A DNA stretch of 64,000 nt from Hyaloscypha bicolor E (taxonomy: Eukaryota > Ascomycota > Leotiomycetes > Helotiales > Hyaloscyphaceae), in contig NW_020194517.1 in the NCBI RefSeq assembly GCF_002865645.1, positions 1,426,001 through 1,490,000 of the forward strand, in the 5' to 3' direction. A program made the position numbers and the translations under genes. The notes under the pieces were generated by a model. That model did not search any database. It saw only the letters and a list, made by a program, of their open reading frames with translations, and was not told the origin of the DNA. This document shows positions 12,239 to 24,261 of this stretch, piece by piece. Numbering within the stretch: the first letter of the stretch is position 1; each line of letters starts with the position of its first letter.

Positions 12239-13314
12239 CTAAACAAACCTCCCCCACTTCTCTTCAAACCACCTGCAGAACTTCTCCTCATACCCCAATC
12301 CCCCTCTTTTTCCATCCTCAAAGTACTCACCAAATACTTAGGGGGAATCGCCTCCTCCCCTTACACCCGTCCCCAGGGAATCACATAAGTCCCATTCTTT
12401 TGCAACCCAACCTCTTCACTCAGTCCAGCATAAAGCTCCGTGTATGCCCCCAAACACTGTCTCCTGCAACACAAACGCATTAAACAGCAACGTCATCAGC
12501 CTTGGACTTCCCGCACAACTCTCACCCTTCGCATTCCCCGGATTCTGCAACACGCTCACAATTCCATCTTCCCATTACCTTCTCGCAAACTCTCGGCCGA
12601 AGAGCCAGCTCCCCAATTTCGATTGCCCATAGTTGATCCAGAGACTCCCTGTGCCATTATCGAGAGCGGAGAACTCGATGCCATTCTTCGGGCTCCATTC
12701 CTCTGCCATCCCCAAGGAGTTTCCAGACTACTCTGGTCCTGCCATTTTTCCCTTCAGAGGCGGCTTTTTGACGTTGTGGGATAAGTAGCTCGGTGAAGAG
12801 GAGAGTCGCGATACGGTGCATACCAATCATTGTCTCGAACCTTTGGACTATCTTTTAGCCTTCTTTAAAGCCGTTGGGACCAGTGCCTGTGTTGTTCCAG
12901 AGGACCTCGAGCTTGGATTCTTGAGAGGCGAAGGAAGTGGCTGCCGCTTTGACGGAGAGCAGGTCATTCAGATCTAGATGGAGGAAATTGAGCTTGCCGT
13001 CTGTTTTGGGGGTTGAGAAGGTGGAGGTGATGGCTTTGATTGCGGCTTCTGCCCTGGTCTGCTTTTGCTGTTGGGAAAGTCGAAGTGTAGAAGAGGTGGT
13101 GGGAGAGAAGACTTGCTTGACTTCGTGAGGCCATGTATATGGTTACTCCACTTGAGCGGAGGATCTCGCACAGCTCGAATCCAAAACCTGCATTACCGCC
13201 TGTCACGACAAAGGCTCGTCTTTTTTTCAGAACTGGGTGGATATTTGCTTCTGTGAAGCTTGGCTTCTGAGTAGGCCACTTTTGGTTTATGGACTTGCGG
13301 AGGCGTTCGAACAT
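12239..13314 (-). pseudogene. Short-chain dehydrogenase/reductase pseudogene
   Basis: Reading the minus strand from ATG 13314, the start looks like a normal SDR: MFERLRKSINQKWP..., cofactor motif VVTGGNAGFGFELCEIL, then IYMASRS. The frame breaks near 13080 and resumes in another frame with AEAAIKAITSTFSTPKTDGK, LNFLHLDLNDLLSVKAAATS and LEVLWNNTGTGPNGFKEG, the SDR NN(A/T)G region. It then hits TAA (12855-12857) where relatives have Gln. More text follows after further shifts: FETMIGMHRIATLLFTELL, SSGMAEEWSPKNG-like, and INYGQSKLG (active-site YxxxK) near 12625. Recognisable homology ends at a TAG at 12239-12241. With at least three frameshifts or stops it cannot make an enzyme. Members of this fungal SDR group (retinol dehydrogenase/WW-oxidoreductase-like) are often secondary-metabolism or detoxification enzymes. 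Confidence 0.8.
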
Positions 13315-14581
13315 GATTTCTATTCGTGAGTGAAGATGAGATCTTGTTGCAGAAGAGATAAAACGAAGAACGATGGAGGGGTCGAGATTGCGCACTCGCA
13401 TGAGCAATGGCCTTTGATAGGTGTTGAGCCCAGAGAGCTTTTTTTGAGAGATAGTAGGCGCCATCTTGGTGAGATGTGCGAGACTGGGGGAAGAAATTTT
13501 GCTCTGAAGGCAATGTTGACGTAGCTGTTATACTTTGATCTTTTTGCTTTTGAATGGAGAGCAATAAATACGAAAAGAATTTAAAGGTAGACTAAGGTGC
13601 GGGTTTCTAGTTGGGATTGACCGCTTTAGTTTCCGCTCTCAACCAAGGTTGAGATGCGGACCAAGCTAAGCTTCTTGCAGTTATCCCAAAAATGATTCAG
13701 TCCCTCACTCCGCACCGTACAGGGCTGTCAAATAGCGAAAGGAAATGCCTGCTTGCTCACTCGAGGTGCTCCTGTTAGAAATAGGGCTTTGGTTTACCAA
13801 GGCCCTCCTCTCCACACCTGAGATGCATACCACCTTCCTCAATCAACACTTCACTCTTCTCCCCTGCCTTTCTCTCAAACGAGTGGTACTCGGTACACTT
13901 TCGCCCGCCGTCCTTTATGAATCCCGCTTCCTTCCCATGTATTCCATTCCAGAACAGCAAATCTGAAAAGAACAGAAACGAGCAAGCAAACACACAAACA
14001 AGTAGATCACTGGATCCCATCCGGGCCGTCCGAATAACGTCACAGTATATCACAACAACAGAAGGAGCAAGGAACCCGATGAAGAAACTCCTCTCCAGCC
14101 GCATAGTAGCAGCCAAGACAGGACTTTAGCTTTGTATTCTCTTGTATTCCCAACAGAACTCTATACTCCCTCCACTTTCTCCCCTCCCTCTCCCAATATC
14201 TTTTTCTCGTCCCTCCCAGAGAAAAGAAAAAACATTAATATACATATCATCCCTCATCCCATACTTATCGTCTTTAATCGGGTCGTTTCTTTCTCCGGGC
14301 TCGATTTTGCCGTAATTGGAATCTAACGCCAACCAGCCAGTATCGCTGGACCATCTGAAATAACCCCCATCTCTTAAAAAAGAGCCGCCAAAGAAAAGGA
14401 AGAAGAAATCCGCTCAGTCAAAAGGAGGGTGCGAAAAAACGTTGCGCTGATACTGACGCCACGCAAACAATGCTCATGCTCAACCGCCAAACCAACCAGT
14501 GCGTCATAAATACCCTATCAATGCCACCCCCATCCATCCACCCATCCATCTTAATGCTCATATGTGAGATTACCCAATCAT
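13315..14581. other. Intergenic, mostly 3' flank of the Pom1-like kinase gene
   Basis: No supported gene. A minus-strand frame from ATG 14106 to 13775 would give ~109 residues with two hydrophobic stretches (SFFIGFLAPSVVVIYC and LLVCVFACSFLFFSDLL). It lacks any family resemblance and lies just downstream of the kinase gene, so it may be 3' UTR. The right part (14130-14580) is CT-rich on the plus strand. Confidence 0.45.
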
Positions 14582-17500
14582 TCAAGACCGTCCCTTCATC
14601 GCAGCCGTTGCGCCCGCATTCGCCATCCCCATCTCCTGGCGCGCACTCACGCTCCTCGTCGTGACTCTCGGTAATCCACTCGCTCCGCTTTGTAAACTCT
14701 GTCCCAGTACAGCGCCAGTACTCGTCCTCTTATTCCCCGCTCCCACTGAAACGCCATTAACGCCCACACCACTAATCCTCCTCACTCCCGCCCCGCCAGC
14801 ATTGACGTTCGAGAGTGGCGGTTTACTGGGACTCACTCCGCTGCCGCCGCTGACGTCTCGGTTTCTGACGGCGGTGCCGTTTTTGAAGCTCGTGGCTGGT
14901 GGCTCGGGGAGTGGCCGGTTGTTGCCGGAGGGTGTGGCGATGGTGTTGTGTCTCTTGATGGGAGATTCGTTTCGAGGAACCATGCGCGGGGCAGCCATTG
15001 GCATCGATGATTTCTGGCCCGTAAGGAACTCGTGACGGACTGCTTCGTCAGGTTTCATGCGGCGATCTGGATCCCATCTCAGACACCTGGTTAAGAAATC
15101 AAGGAATGCTTCGTCATCGCATTTCAGCGCTTGTTGCAGATTCTTGGAACTCGGCCTTCGTCGACGACCTTTTGAGGATACGGTGAGTCGTGGTTTGCCC
15201 ATCGAGTCGAAGAAGAGTTTTCGGCGGGTGGATTTCTCGATTAGGTGTTTCTCAGGGGGGCCGAAGACTTCCATTATGCAGGCTAGCTGTTCTTGCTCAT
15301 TTTCGCCCGGGAAGATGGGGACACCGGTGTAAAGTTCCGCGAGAATGCAGCCGAGTGACCACATGTCGATTGGCATTCCGTAGGTCATACCAAGGATGAC
15401 TTCCGGGGAACGGTAGAAGCGGGATTGGATGTAAGTGTAGACTTTCTCGTTCTCGAAGCAAGAGGATCCGAAATCAATGACCTTGATTTCAGAGTGCATT
15501 GGATGTGCGAGAAGGACGTTCTCAGGCTTCAGATCACAGTGGATGACTTTGTGCTGCTTCAGTAATAACAAGCTGCTTAGAAGTTGTTTTGTAAATCGTC
15601 GGACGATCTTGAGAGAGAAACCACGGAAGGCGTTCGATTTGATGAACTCGTAAAGATTCATGTCCAGAAGTTCGGTGGAGATGCAAAGATGACCACGGAA
15701 ATAGAAGCTCTGCGTGAAGCTGACCATACTGTGCTTGTTTTTGGGATCCTGAAATTGTAAGCCTCAATCTTTCGCACAGTCGGATTTACTTACCCATTCG
15801 CGAAGCTTTTGGAGAATGTTGACTTCTACCAAAGCTTGCTGATGGAACCTCTTCTTGTTTCGTATGATCTTCACAGCGACTAGGCCACCAGTCTTATGGT
15901 CTATACATCTCACTACCTGACCGAAGCTGCCTTTCCCAAGGACATCAATGATCTCGTATCGGTATGACAAGTGATCGCCCGGCACGATGCTATAGTCGCC
16001 CCGGTCATCATCGTAACCAAAGTTGGCAGAATCAACCGAAAGTTCACCAACGTGCTTGGCGGCATTCGGACTTCCTGTGAAGTATATATCCTTGTAATCG
16101 ACAATTTCCCCTCGCTCAAATATGTTGAGGTTGGTCGCTTGTTGACTTGCATATTGAGGTGAAACTCGATCTTTTGGTGTGGCTCGCTTTCGCAGAGCAT
16201 CAAGCTGTCTCGCAGCCTGTTCGGTCTCTTTCCGTTTCGAAGCAAGCTTCCTCATTTCGTCTTCAGCTGACATGTCATCTTTGTCAAGATCCACAGTCCA
16301 CGGATCAGGCGATCTTATCGTGCTACTCGAGGTCTTCGAGTTCAACATTTTTGACATTACCGATGATGTCGTTCGAGGTGTCATCGCAACTTTCTCGGTG
16401 GGTTGCTCCTTTTTCGGACTGCCATTCACACCCCAACTGTCGCTCTTCGTTCTGTCGTGACCAGCAAACACATTTTGATTTGAAACTGAGCTCTTTCGTC
16501 GCTTGGAATCCAGGTATGTCGTAGATTTAATTGAAGGACTCGGGCTTGGAACAGTGTATCCATTAAGTGAATTCAAGGTAGCCGAGGCAGGTAAACGGGG
16601 TGGAGGCATATTATCGTGTTTCGGAGGCTGAGGAGGATACTCCGACCCTCTTTCATTCGCTGCATGCGAAATATTGCTCTTGGATGTACTTCGCTTCCAA
16701 CCAAGACTCAGCTTTCGCCGCAATGATGATGCCGAAGAGGGTGTGGTGGGTTCTTCAGGGCTCGATATTTGTGGAGGAGTGTCAGTCTTCGACAGCTTGC
16801 CGTTATGTTGAGCACGTGGTCCAGTGAGACGTGGAGGCCGATGAGGCTCCGTTGCACCATCTGTGGCTATATTGTCACTGGTCTTTGGCCTCGGCATAAA
16901 TGAATGCTCCCCGTTGTTCTTTGGAAGAGACGATGAGATGAATGGTGAGACCGCTTGTCTTGCTTGCCGACTGTTGATAGGAATTGGTTTCGACGATTCG
17001 GAGCCGCTGCCACCCATCACAGATGAAGACTCGGAACGGAGATGATAGATGGAGCTGTTACTTCTTGCATGTGCAAGATTCTGCTCAGCTTTATCATCGT
17101 GACGATTTCGGGAGAAGAAGGAAGCTTTCGAGGCCGTCATTGGTGTACTTGGAGTTTTGGCATTTACACGTCTTGGCGGGGGCGTGACTTGACCATCTGA
17201 GAACGATGGTTCTTGAAGAGCGGCAATCTTGTTGGTCGTGGGAGTACTTAGAGGCAGCAAATTCAGGGGAGGGAGGCGTAGAGGCTGCAAATTCTTCTTT
17301 TTCACTGGGGTATTCTTATTCTGCTGCTCAGCATCTGAATTTGAGGGATGCCCATATTTTCGGGTTTTTGGTTCTCGTTCCTGTTTTTGCGGTTCTCGAA
17401 TCGATCCTCTCCCCGACAAGCTGTTCGTCGAAGTGCTATTGATACTACTGGCGTCAAAAGGCATACTCGACTTGCGCTTATTGAAGAAGGGTGGTTCAGC

Positions 17501-18943
17501 CGGAGAGTCCTTGGGCGATTCGTAGGCTTTCGGGATTGCAGGTACTGGTGGAACTTCCTCCTCTTCATTGTTTCCAGCTGAACTATGTATACTTCTCGGT
17601 TTTGGTGTGGGCAGTCTCGATGACGAAGTTGGAGGTGGTAATCGGGGTTGTAAAGACCCTGTTGACGTGCGAGATGTGTTATTTGACCCAGCCGAAAGCC
17701 CAGAGCTGTAAGACTTACGATTGAGGTCTGGAGTTGTTCGTGATGAGGAAGGTGTAGATATTTTTCTCGGCAACATTGAAGGGGATCTTGAAGAATTGCG
17801 AATCATAGATATATCTGGTTGAGTAGGAGGAGTATTCGGCATTGGTGGCACACCGTGTAAGACTGACATCCGCTTCGCTCTTCGAGCATCTGTTGGGCTC
17901 ACGGTTCTGGCACCGAGTCCGGTTGCGTGAGATGAAGTAGGCATACCAGGCATCACGGACATCCGCTTCCCAGAAGATGATGGAGTATTTGTGCCCCGTC
18001 CATTATTTCGTCCAGGAGATTTGCCGGCAAAGGACGACGATCTGCTATGGTCTGGAGTTCCCGCTGTCACTGACAAATGTGCTTGGCCTTGTCTGGAGGG
18101 GGGCTGAAGTGACTTTGTCTTCGCTGCCCGTGAGGCTGTCAGCCCTCGAGCCCCATCTGTATAAGTCGGTGCGCCACCTATATTTATACGCGTCGACACT
18201 CCTCCAGCATCTGACAATCCCTGCGATGAAACACTTGACGCCAGACTCGGTCGTCGCCTCTGTGCTGGTCGCGTATAATCGGAGTCGATGACGCCTGGGC
18301 CTATAGATTTCCTTGGAGCCTTCGAAGCATTTGCAGTAGCACTACCAGATATGGGGGGATATTGACTCTGACGCCGTGTCCGCATTGCAAGGGGTGCAGT
18401 TGGAGGGTCCATAGTCCCTGTTGCCCCAGAGGCTGTGGAAGATATACTGCTTTGCCTTGTAGATGTGCTCTGCCGCCGCAATATCGAACCTGTCCGTGCT
18501 GGTCGAGGACCTGTTGGCGCACGACTCGCTACACTCGCTCGTGCATCAGTCATTGTGGTATCCATGGCCTCTATAGAGCGTTTCCCCCCAATCCCACGTT
18601 CCTCCACAGCTGACGGACGGTTTATGAAATCATTGGATGCGGTTGCTATACTGCTTTGTAGATCATCGAAACTCGGAGAAGGGAGAAAATCGTAGGATCC
18701 GGTCGAGTTCTCGTCCGCACCTTTATACCCGCCAAAGGAGAAGAGGGAGTGATTGTTGCGGGAGGAGGCATGCAGAGTAGGCTCTCTGAAAGAACCGGCA
18801 CGCAGTCTCGCGCCTGGGTCGGCGTTTTCTTGTCTGGCATACGAGTCAGCACGGGGGGGAGTCAGGATGAAAGGATCCCCATACGCCTTGGACGGTGAGT
18901 ACTCTGGTCTTGGACCTGAAGGAAGTTTTTGTTCTCGAAGCAT
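14582..18943 (-). CDS. pom1: DYRK-family protein kinase, Pom1-like, 1438 aa
   Basis: Two exons: 18943-15794 (1050 codons) and 15748-14582. The intron 15749-15793 (45 nt) has a GTAAGT donor and a TTTCAG acceptor, joining LQKLREW to DPKNKHSMVSF. Residues 1-990 are a long disordered Ser/Pro/Arg-rich region with many SP/TP sites. The kinase domain covers about 994-1320: Gly-rich loop GKGSFGQVV, VAVK lysine near 1025, HCDLKPEN catalytic loop near 1120, DFGSSC near 1142, and the DYRK activation loop VYTYIQSRFYRSPE with the autophosphorylated YxY pair near 1154/1156. A further ~115-residue Ser-rich tail follows. In fission yeast Pom1 forms cortical gradients from cell ends that control mitotic entry size and division-plane position; filamentous-fungal orthologues act in polarity and septation. 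All catalytic residues are present, so it should be active. It is divergent from the peroxin gene and shares a 1.36 kb upstream region with it. Confidence 0.93.
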
Positions 18944-20307
18944 TGAAGGGGTCTAGGTCGCTCGGGAAGTCGAGCGACGGCGTCTGATCAGGATCCTCCC
19001 TCTCGAAGCTCAGTCCGTCCAAGGGCCGAGGTGTTCAATAGATTATTTCATCTCCAAGGAGGTTCTGCAGGGCCGCCGGTAGGGGAGACGTGGTAAGTCG
19101 AGTCCACTCGAGCTCGAGCTCTTGAGGCCGCACAAGGGTCGAAGCCGCAACGCAACGCGGGCCAGATCGTTAGGGGAAGCAGTTCGAGCTGGCGAGACTG
19201 ACTACGGTTGAGGTATGGTCGAAGAATAACTTGACTTGACGCTGCTGCAGTCTCCCGTCGCTCGTGAATCCTGAAATTAGATGCGTCGGTAAGGTACAGA
19301 CTTGGTGGTGTCTCTACGGAAACCAAAATCGGCAGGGATCCGAATGGGACTCAAAGTCCCTAGCGAGATGGGGCCGCCAGCGAATAAGCGGCCGCAAATC
19401 GATGAATGAACGCAATCATACGTGAATGTGATGAAGCGGGCGTGTCGCAGCGTGTTTACGGGGCAATCATCAAGCTCAAAATACATAACACTGGTGATAT
19501 TACTCGACCATTGATTGACCGTTTGAGGATTAATTACTCGTGGTAGTGCCCCCTCCCTGTTTGCCGGTACTTGCACCTTCGTACTGTACCGACCGCTTTT
19601 ACCCCTGACCCGCGCAGAGCCCCCTATCCAGCTCCTCAGTCCGGTCCGAGTGCCGATCTCTGTTTTGCGTTAAGAACTTAAGAACAGAAAAGGGGCCGCT
19701 TGGCCTGCAGCTTCACCGTTTCCGGCTTGCTCAAGTCCGGGCTTTCTTCAATTAAGTCTAGTCGCTGCAATTTGAGGTTCTCGTTCCTCGGGGCGCCAAA
19801 AAGGGCACGTTCAAGAATAATGTCCGGTTGCTACAGCCAAGTCGCGGCAAGTGCACGTCATCATCTTGTAGGATCTTGTGAGAGGGTCGCTTGCCACGTT
19901 TTCTGGAGAGTTCAATCAAACGCGCAGATGAGCCAAAAATTAAGCAGATGGAAGTTTTTCCCAGTGGACGTTAAATTTCCGAGATGGAGGAGCTTGCATC
20001 TGCCCATGTGCTTGCAAAGCTGCCGAGCGGCCGCTTCTGAAGCATCCCCAACTCGCGGGGTTCTTCACTTCTCCACATTCATCACCACCCCACGCAACTC
20101 TGTGTTCACCATCAGATCTGGGACATCGGAGGCGTTCAATCAGATTCCTTCGCAGCGTTAGACTTGTGCTTACCGCAGGGGAGAGGGTGACGGTCTGCTG
20201 TGCAGAGACAGCGCCACGAATGCGGTTTTGACTGGTCTGGCTCCAACACAGACAGGTCGACTCCAAGCCTCTTGAATCGTACTCGCAGACTCAGATCCAG
20301 CATAAGA
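18944..20307. promoter_or_regulatory. Bidirectional promoter region between kinase and peroxin genes
   Basis: 1.36 kb between two divergent start codons. No conserved frame; an open stretch at 19700-20161 has no family likeness. Leader exons or long 5' UTRs of either gene may lie here. Confidence 0.55.
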
Positions 20308-21869
20308 ATGGATGAATTCACAGTCGACGCCTTCGTCAACCGCGATGATCCCATCCCGGTCATCTCGTTTGATACAAATGATGACCTGTCCGACGACGCC
20401 GAACTCGCAACACCGGAAAGGAAAAGGGACAAATTATTGCAGCATGGCAAAAATTTGAAGGACAGCTTTAGGAACGTACAAGGAAAGGCTCCCGAGACTG
20501 GATCAAGTATGCAGGATCGGCTGCTGGAGAAGTTCGTTTGCAACCCCGCTACTCTAAGCATGTGCTAATTATGTCCAGGTTATTGCAACAAGTAGTACCC
20601 GTCGAAGACCTCTCCTCTTCCCGCCCCGAAACTCCCTCCCAAAATTATATTTCTCGGCCCTCATTCTCTCTCCCTACAATGTCGGCCAACTTTCGCCGCT
20701 TCAATGCAAGAATCGGCGTGGTATTCGTCTTCCAATCGAAGGTCATCCGCCTCCTCTCGTGGCATACGACCTCCCACACCCTCTCGTTTCTGGCTGTATA
20801 TACATTTGTCTGCCTAGACCCATATCTCCTGACCGTTCTACCACTGGTTGTGCTCCTCCTTGCTCTCCTCGTCCCCTCGTTCATAGCACGACATCCGGCC
20901 GCCCCACCCACAATAACCTCACAAACCTCCGCCACCTTCCAATATTCCGCAACAGGGCCGCCTCTCGCCCCGGCCCCGACTGTCAAACCAGTCAAAGAGC
21001 TCTCTCGCGACTTCTTCCGCAATATGCGAGACCTCCAGAACAGCATGGAAGACTTCTCCCGTATCCACGACAAAATCATATCTGTCATCACACCCCGGAC
21101 AAACTTCAGCAACGAGCCCCTCTCCTCAACCCTCTTCCTCTTCACCTTCCTCTCAGCCTTGATCCTTTTCATCGCCTCCCACCTCCTACCCTGGCGAATA
21201 ATCTTCCTCTTCGTCGGCTGGACAATCACTAGCCTCGGACACCCCACCATCCAACGTCAAATGCTCACCACACACAAAACACACGTCGTGCCCCATGAAA
21301 AACAAGCCTTAACCCTCCTCGATTCCTGGATCGCTTCAGATATAGTCCTCGACTCCGCCCCAGAGACACGAGAAGTGGAGATCTTCGAGTTACAGAAGCT
21401 TTCCTCGGCAGGAGAATGGGAATCCTGGCTCTTCTCCTCATCCCCTTACGATCCATTATCAGAAGTGAGAATCAAAGGCGAGCGAGCGAAGGGAACACGA
21501 TTTTTCGAGGATGTGAAAGCACCAGCGGGTTGGGAATGGAGCGAGAAGAAGTGGGCTTTGGATCTTTGGTCTCGGGAGTGGGTTGAGGAAAGGATTATCA
21601 CCGGGGTGGAGGTAGAGACTGAGGGTGAGAGATGGGTTTACGACATTCGGTACGAGTATGATGATATGGATCAGGATTTCTTCCCAGAACTCGAAAACAC
21701 CCCCACCCCTACGAAGGGGAAGAAGAAAGTGTTGCCGAGTTGGGAAGAAGGCAGTGAAGCAGAGACAGAAGGAAGAGGGAGGCGAGGCGAGTGGAGACGC
21801 AGGAGGTGGGTCAGGATGGTGAAGAGGAAGTGGGTTGCTAGAGCTACGACCACTAGTATCAAGCCTTGA
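20308..21869 (+). CDS. Pex24-domain peroxisomal membrane protein (PEX28/29/30-32 group), 504 aa
   Basis: Two exons: 20308-20531 and 20579-21869. The intron 20532-20578 (47 nt) has a GTTCGT donor, a GCTAAT branch and a CAG acceptor, joining MQDRLLEK to LLQQVVPVEDL. The N-terminus MDEFTVDAFVNRDDPIPVI is soluble and acidic. Hydrophobic hairpins lie at about residues 143-178 and 257-293 (LFLFTFLSALILFIASHLLP). The C-terminal half carries a dysferlin-type (DysF) pattern: GWEWSEKKWALDLWSREWV, WVYDIRYEYDD and a final RRRRWVRMVKRKW. This is the Pex24p/PF06398 architecture of peroxins that sit in peroxisomal or ER-contact membranes and control peroxisome number and size. The tail before the stop is Arg/Glu-rich. 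I cannot say from sequence alone whether it is the PEX28/29 or PEX30-32 branch. Confidence 0.88.
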
Positions 21870-24053
21870 ACTTCTGGCTCAAGTGAGTAGTGTTCCGGAT
21901 CGCGTTAGATGATTGTACCGAATGATACCCAACAATAGAATACTTCAATGTGCCGAAGCTTCTGGGAGGACAAGTCGTGAATCCAATCTGCAAGTGCAAT
22001 TTGGCGCCTTCGTTGCTCTCTTTTCATTATAATTACGAGACCTTCTCTGGCTTTGGCTCCTGCAATCTAGCTTTCCAAGGATATCTGCTTAATAGAGCTG
22101 GAAGCTGAGCCACAGTATTGCTTATACTGCCCACTATTATTAATTAATATAAAAACTCTTATACTTTTTTATACTAGCAATTAATTTCTCTTATTAAAAA
22201 TCATATTATATATACAAGTTTTAATAATATATAAATACTTGTTCTTATTTTTAATTACCTTAGTAGAAAAAACTGCCTAGAACCGAATTCCAAAGTGTAG
22301 TACTAGCGAACTGATATGAGACACTTTCTGGGACCCTACCAAAACAGCTATTTTGCCCATTCTGCGGCGAAATACCACAACGCCCACAACGCGTGCACTT
22401 CCCTAATAAATATAATTTGTATTAAACTATATAAGATTAAACTTTTTTACGATTCCAAGTATAGTAGAAATAAGAGGCTCTTGTCTAATTAATTCGTGAA
22501 TTGCAATGACTTGGATCCAAGTGAGAATTAAGCGAATTTTGGAGTAAAAGTGGCACCAGGCCAAAACGTCGTGCTTTACCCCCTCGTAACTTTACGACCA
22601 CGCTTTCATAGGTTTATTGTAATTTATAAGTTTAAGGGCAATAATCCAATTAAGGATGGCACTGCGACATTTTTAGAGTAAAATAGGCGGAATATGGTTA
22701 GTTGTGAAAGTGTTCCACCCGGGTTTTTGTGTGAAAAGGGGTTTCGCTTAATATGAGTTGGTGGTGACTGTATAGTCCTATACGCATTCGTAAGCAAAAT
22801 CCGATGACACAATCGATCAGGATCGTCTTCTTCAAATAGGCCCTCCTCCACAACCACTACATACTCAAGGATCCCAATCGCCTCCTTGGCCCGCTATCAG
22901 AAGGTATGCCATGGCAAGTGTGTGCGCCGACAACTGCCCAAAATTACGAATAAATGTAACAAAAGAAAATTATTTTATTTTTTATCAATGCACTACTTAA
23001 TGGATTGGTTGCTAACACTAGTATCCAAATACTCACTGAGATATTTGCCTCCCTCTATTAATGGAAAGCGAATTATCAAAAAATCCTAAGATGAGATACT
23101 ATCCGTCCATGTTTAGGCTAAATTTAAAGCATACTAGTGCTAGCCAAAACCACTCATCACACCAAATGCATTCAATCGTAAAGCATGAATGCCAAAAGCT
23201 CAATGCTCTCGCGTGGTCGTCTATTCGGATCTGGATTCGGGACCTGAAATCCCGAATGAGGTACCGCTACACTCCTAGTCAGACTGTAAAACATCAACAG
23301 CTACGGTTGTGGTCATCACTTACGCTTCAGCTCCGCCCTAGAATCATATTGACGGAAGATCAGAATCTCAGAAGCAGCTTGTTCACTCGGATAGTACCAT
23401 TCATGCTTCGGATTGTAGTAAACGCGACTGTTTTCAGAGTACCATGACACTTTTCGCCTACAGCTTTTATCCCTAGTTAAAATATAAGCCCTTTATAAGA
23501 CTAAGATTAGTAAAGGCTGTAATTGATTTAAGCTATAGTGCCTCTTTTCTAGAGGCGTGATTGTAAAGTTATCAGTAGTTAGTAAAGTCGTGATCCTGCC
23601 CCGACGCCGTTTTCGCGTTCCAAAAAAGGGGGGGTTTCAAAGCTAGTTTCGCCTGCGGCTGCACCCCGCTCCTCGCTTAAATGCTCTCTTGGTAGGAGTA
23701 GAACATCTCCTAAAAACGTCACGTCAGTTGGACGAGGGTGAATTCACTGAAGAGCTGAAAGCCAAAAATCTATAGCTAAATATGCAAAGGGCTATTTCCA
23801 TAACGCGCTTGAGGAAAACGGTATCGTGAGAGCTGGATACGAAACGTCCATTTGACACACTTCCGTCTATTTTTTGAGACAAAACATTATAAAATAGAAA
23901 ATAGATCCTGTAACATTACTCATTCTGCTTTAGGGCCCACCCATCGCACAGTATCTGACCGATTTAAGCTTTGGCTATCCGCACTACTTGGACAGCTATC
24001 GCGTGTTGGGGGAGCTTCCTCCACTCCCTCCATGGTGACTCAGAAGGTCCCGT
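21870..24053. other. Transition zone with small AT-rich islands and no supportable gene
   Basis: 21870-22130 is probably the 3' flank of the peroxin gene. 22130-22260 is a short AT-rich, RIP-like island. A minus-strand frame at about 22624-22860 has a coherent acidic text (VVVEEGLFEEDDPDRLCHRI then LLTNAYRTIQSP) but no start, splice context or known family; it may be a gene scrap. The remaining frames are short and unconvincing. Confidence 0.45.
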
Positions 24054-24261
24054 CCAGTGTAGGTAATAGTTTGACCTCAGTCCAGTCTAAACTGCAGTTT
24101 AGGGGTTTAGTCTAGCCTCGGCGTATCTCAGTGTAGTTTAGTGCAGGGTATCCAAACCGCAGTTTAAAAACCCTTTTGCAAACTGCGAAATTTGTATGTA
24201 AACTGCACTAAACTGCACCAAACCGTTGTCAAACTGCAGTTTGCACTGTTACCTACCCTGG
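24054..24261. mobile_element. 208-bp MITE-like foldback element
   Basis: Terminal inverted repeats: CCAGTGTAGGTAATAGT at the left (24054-24070) matches the reverse complement of the right end (24245-24261) at 15 of 17 positions. The interior is built from inverted and tandem variants of AAACTGCAGTTTA and AACTGCACTAAACTGCACC. No coding capacity. Flanking bases share TCCC but not cleanly adjacent, so the target duplication is uncertain. Size and structure fit a non-autonomous DNA transposon. Confidence 0.65.

Noticed and set aside
13775..14106. 109-codon minus-strand frame with two hydrophobic stretches
   Set aside because: No family likeness and positioned in the likely 3' UTR of the kinase gene; too weak to call.
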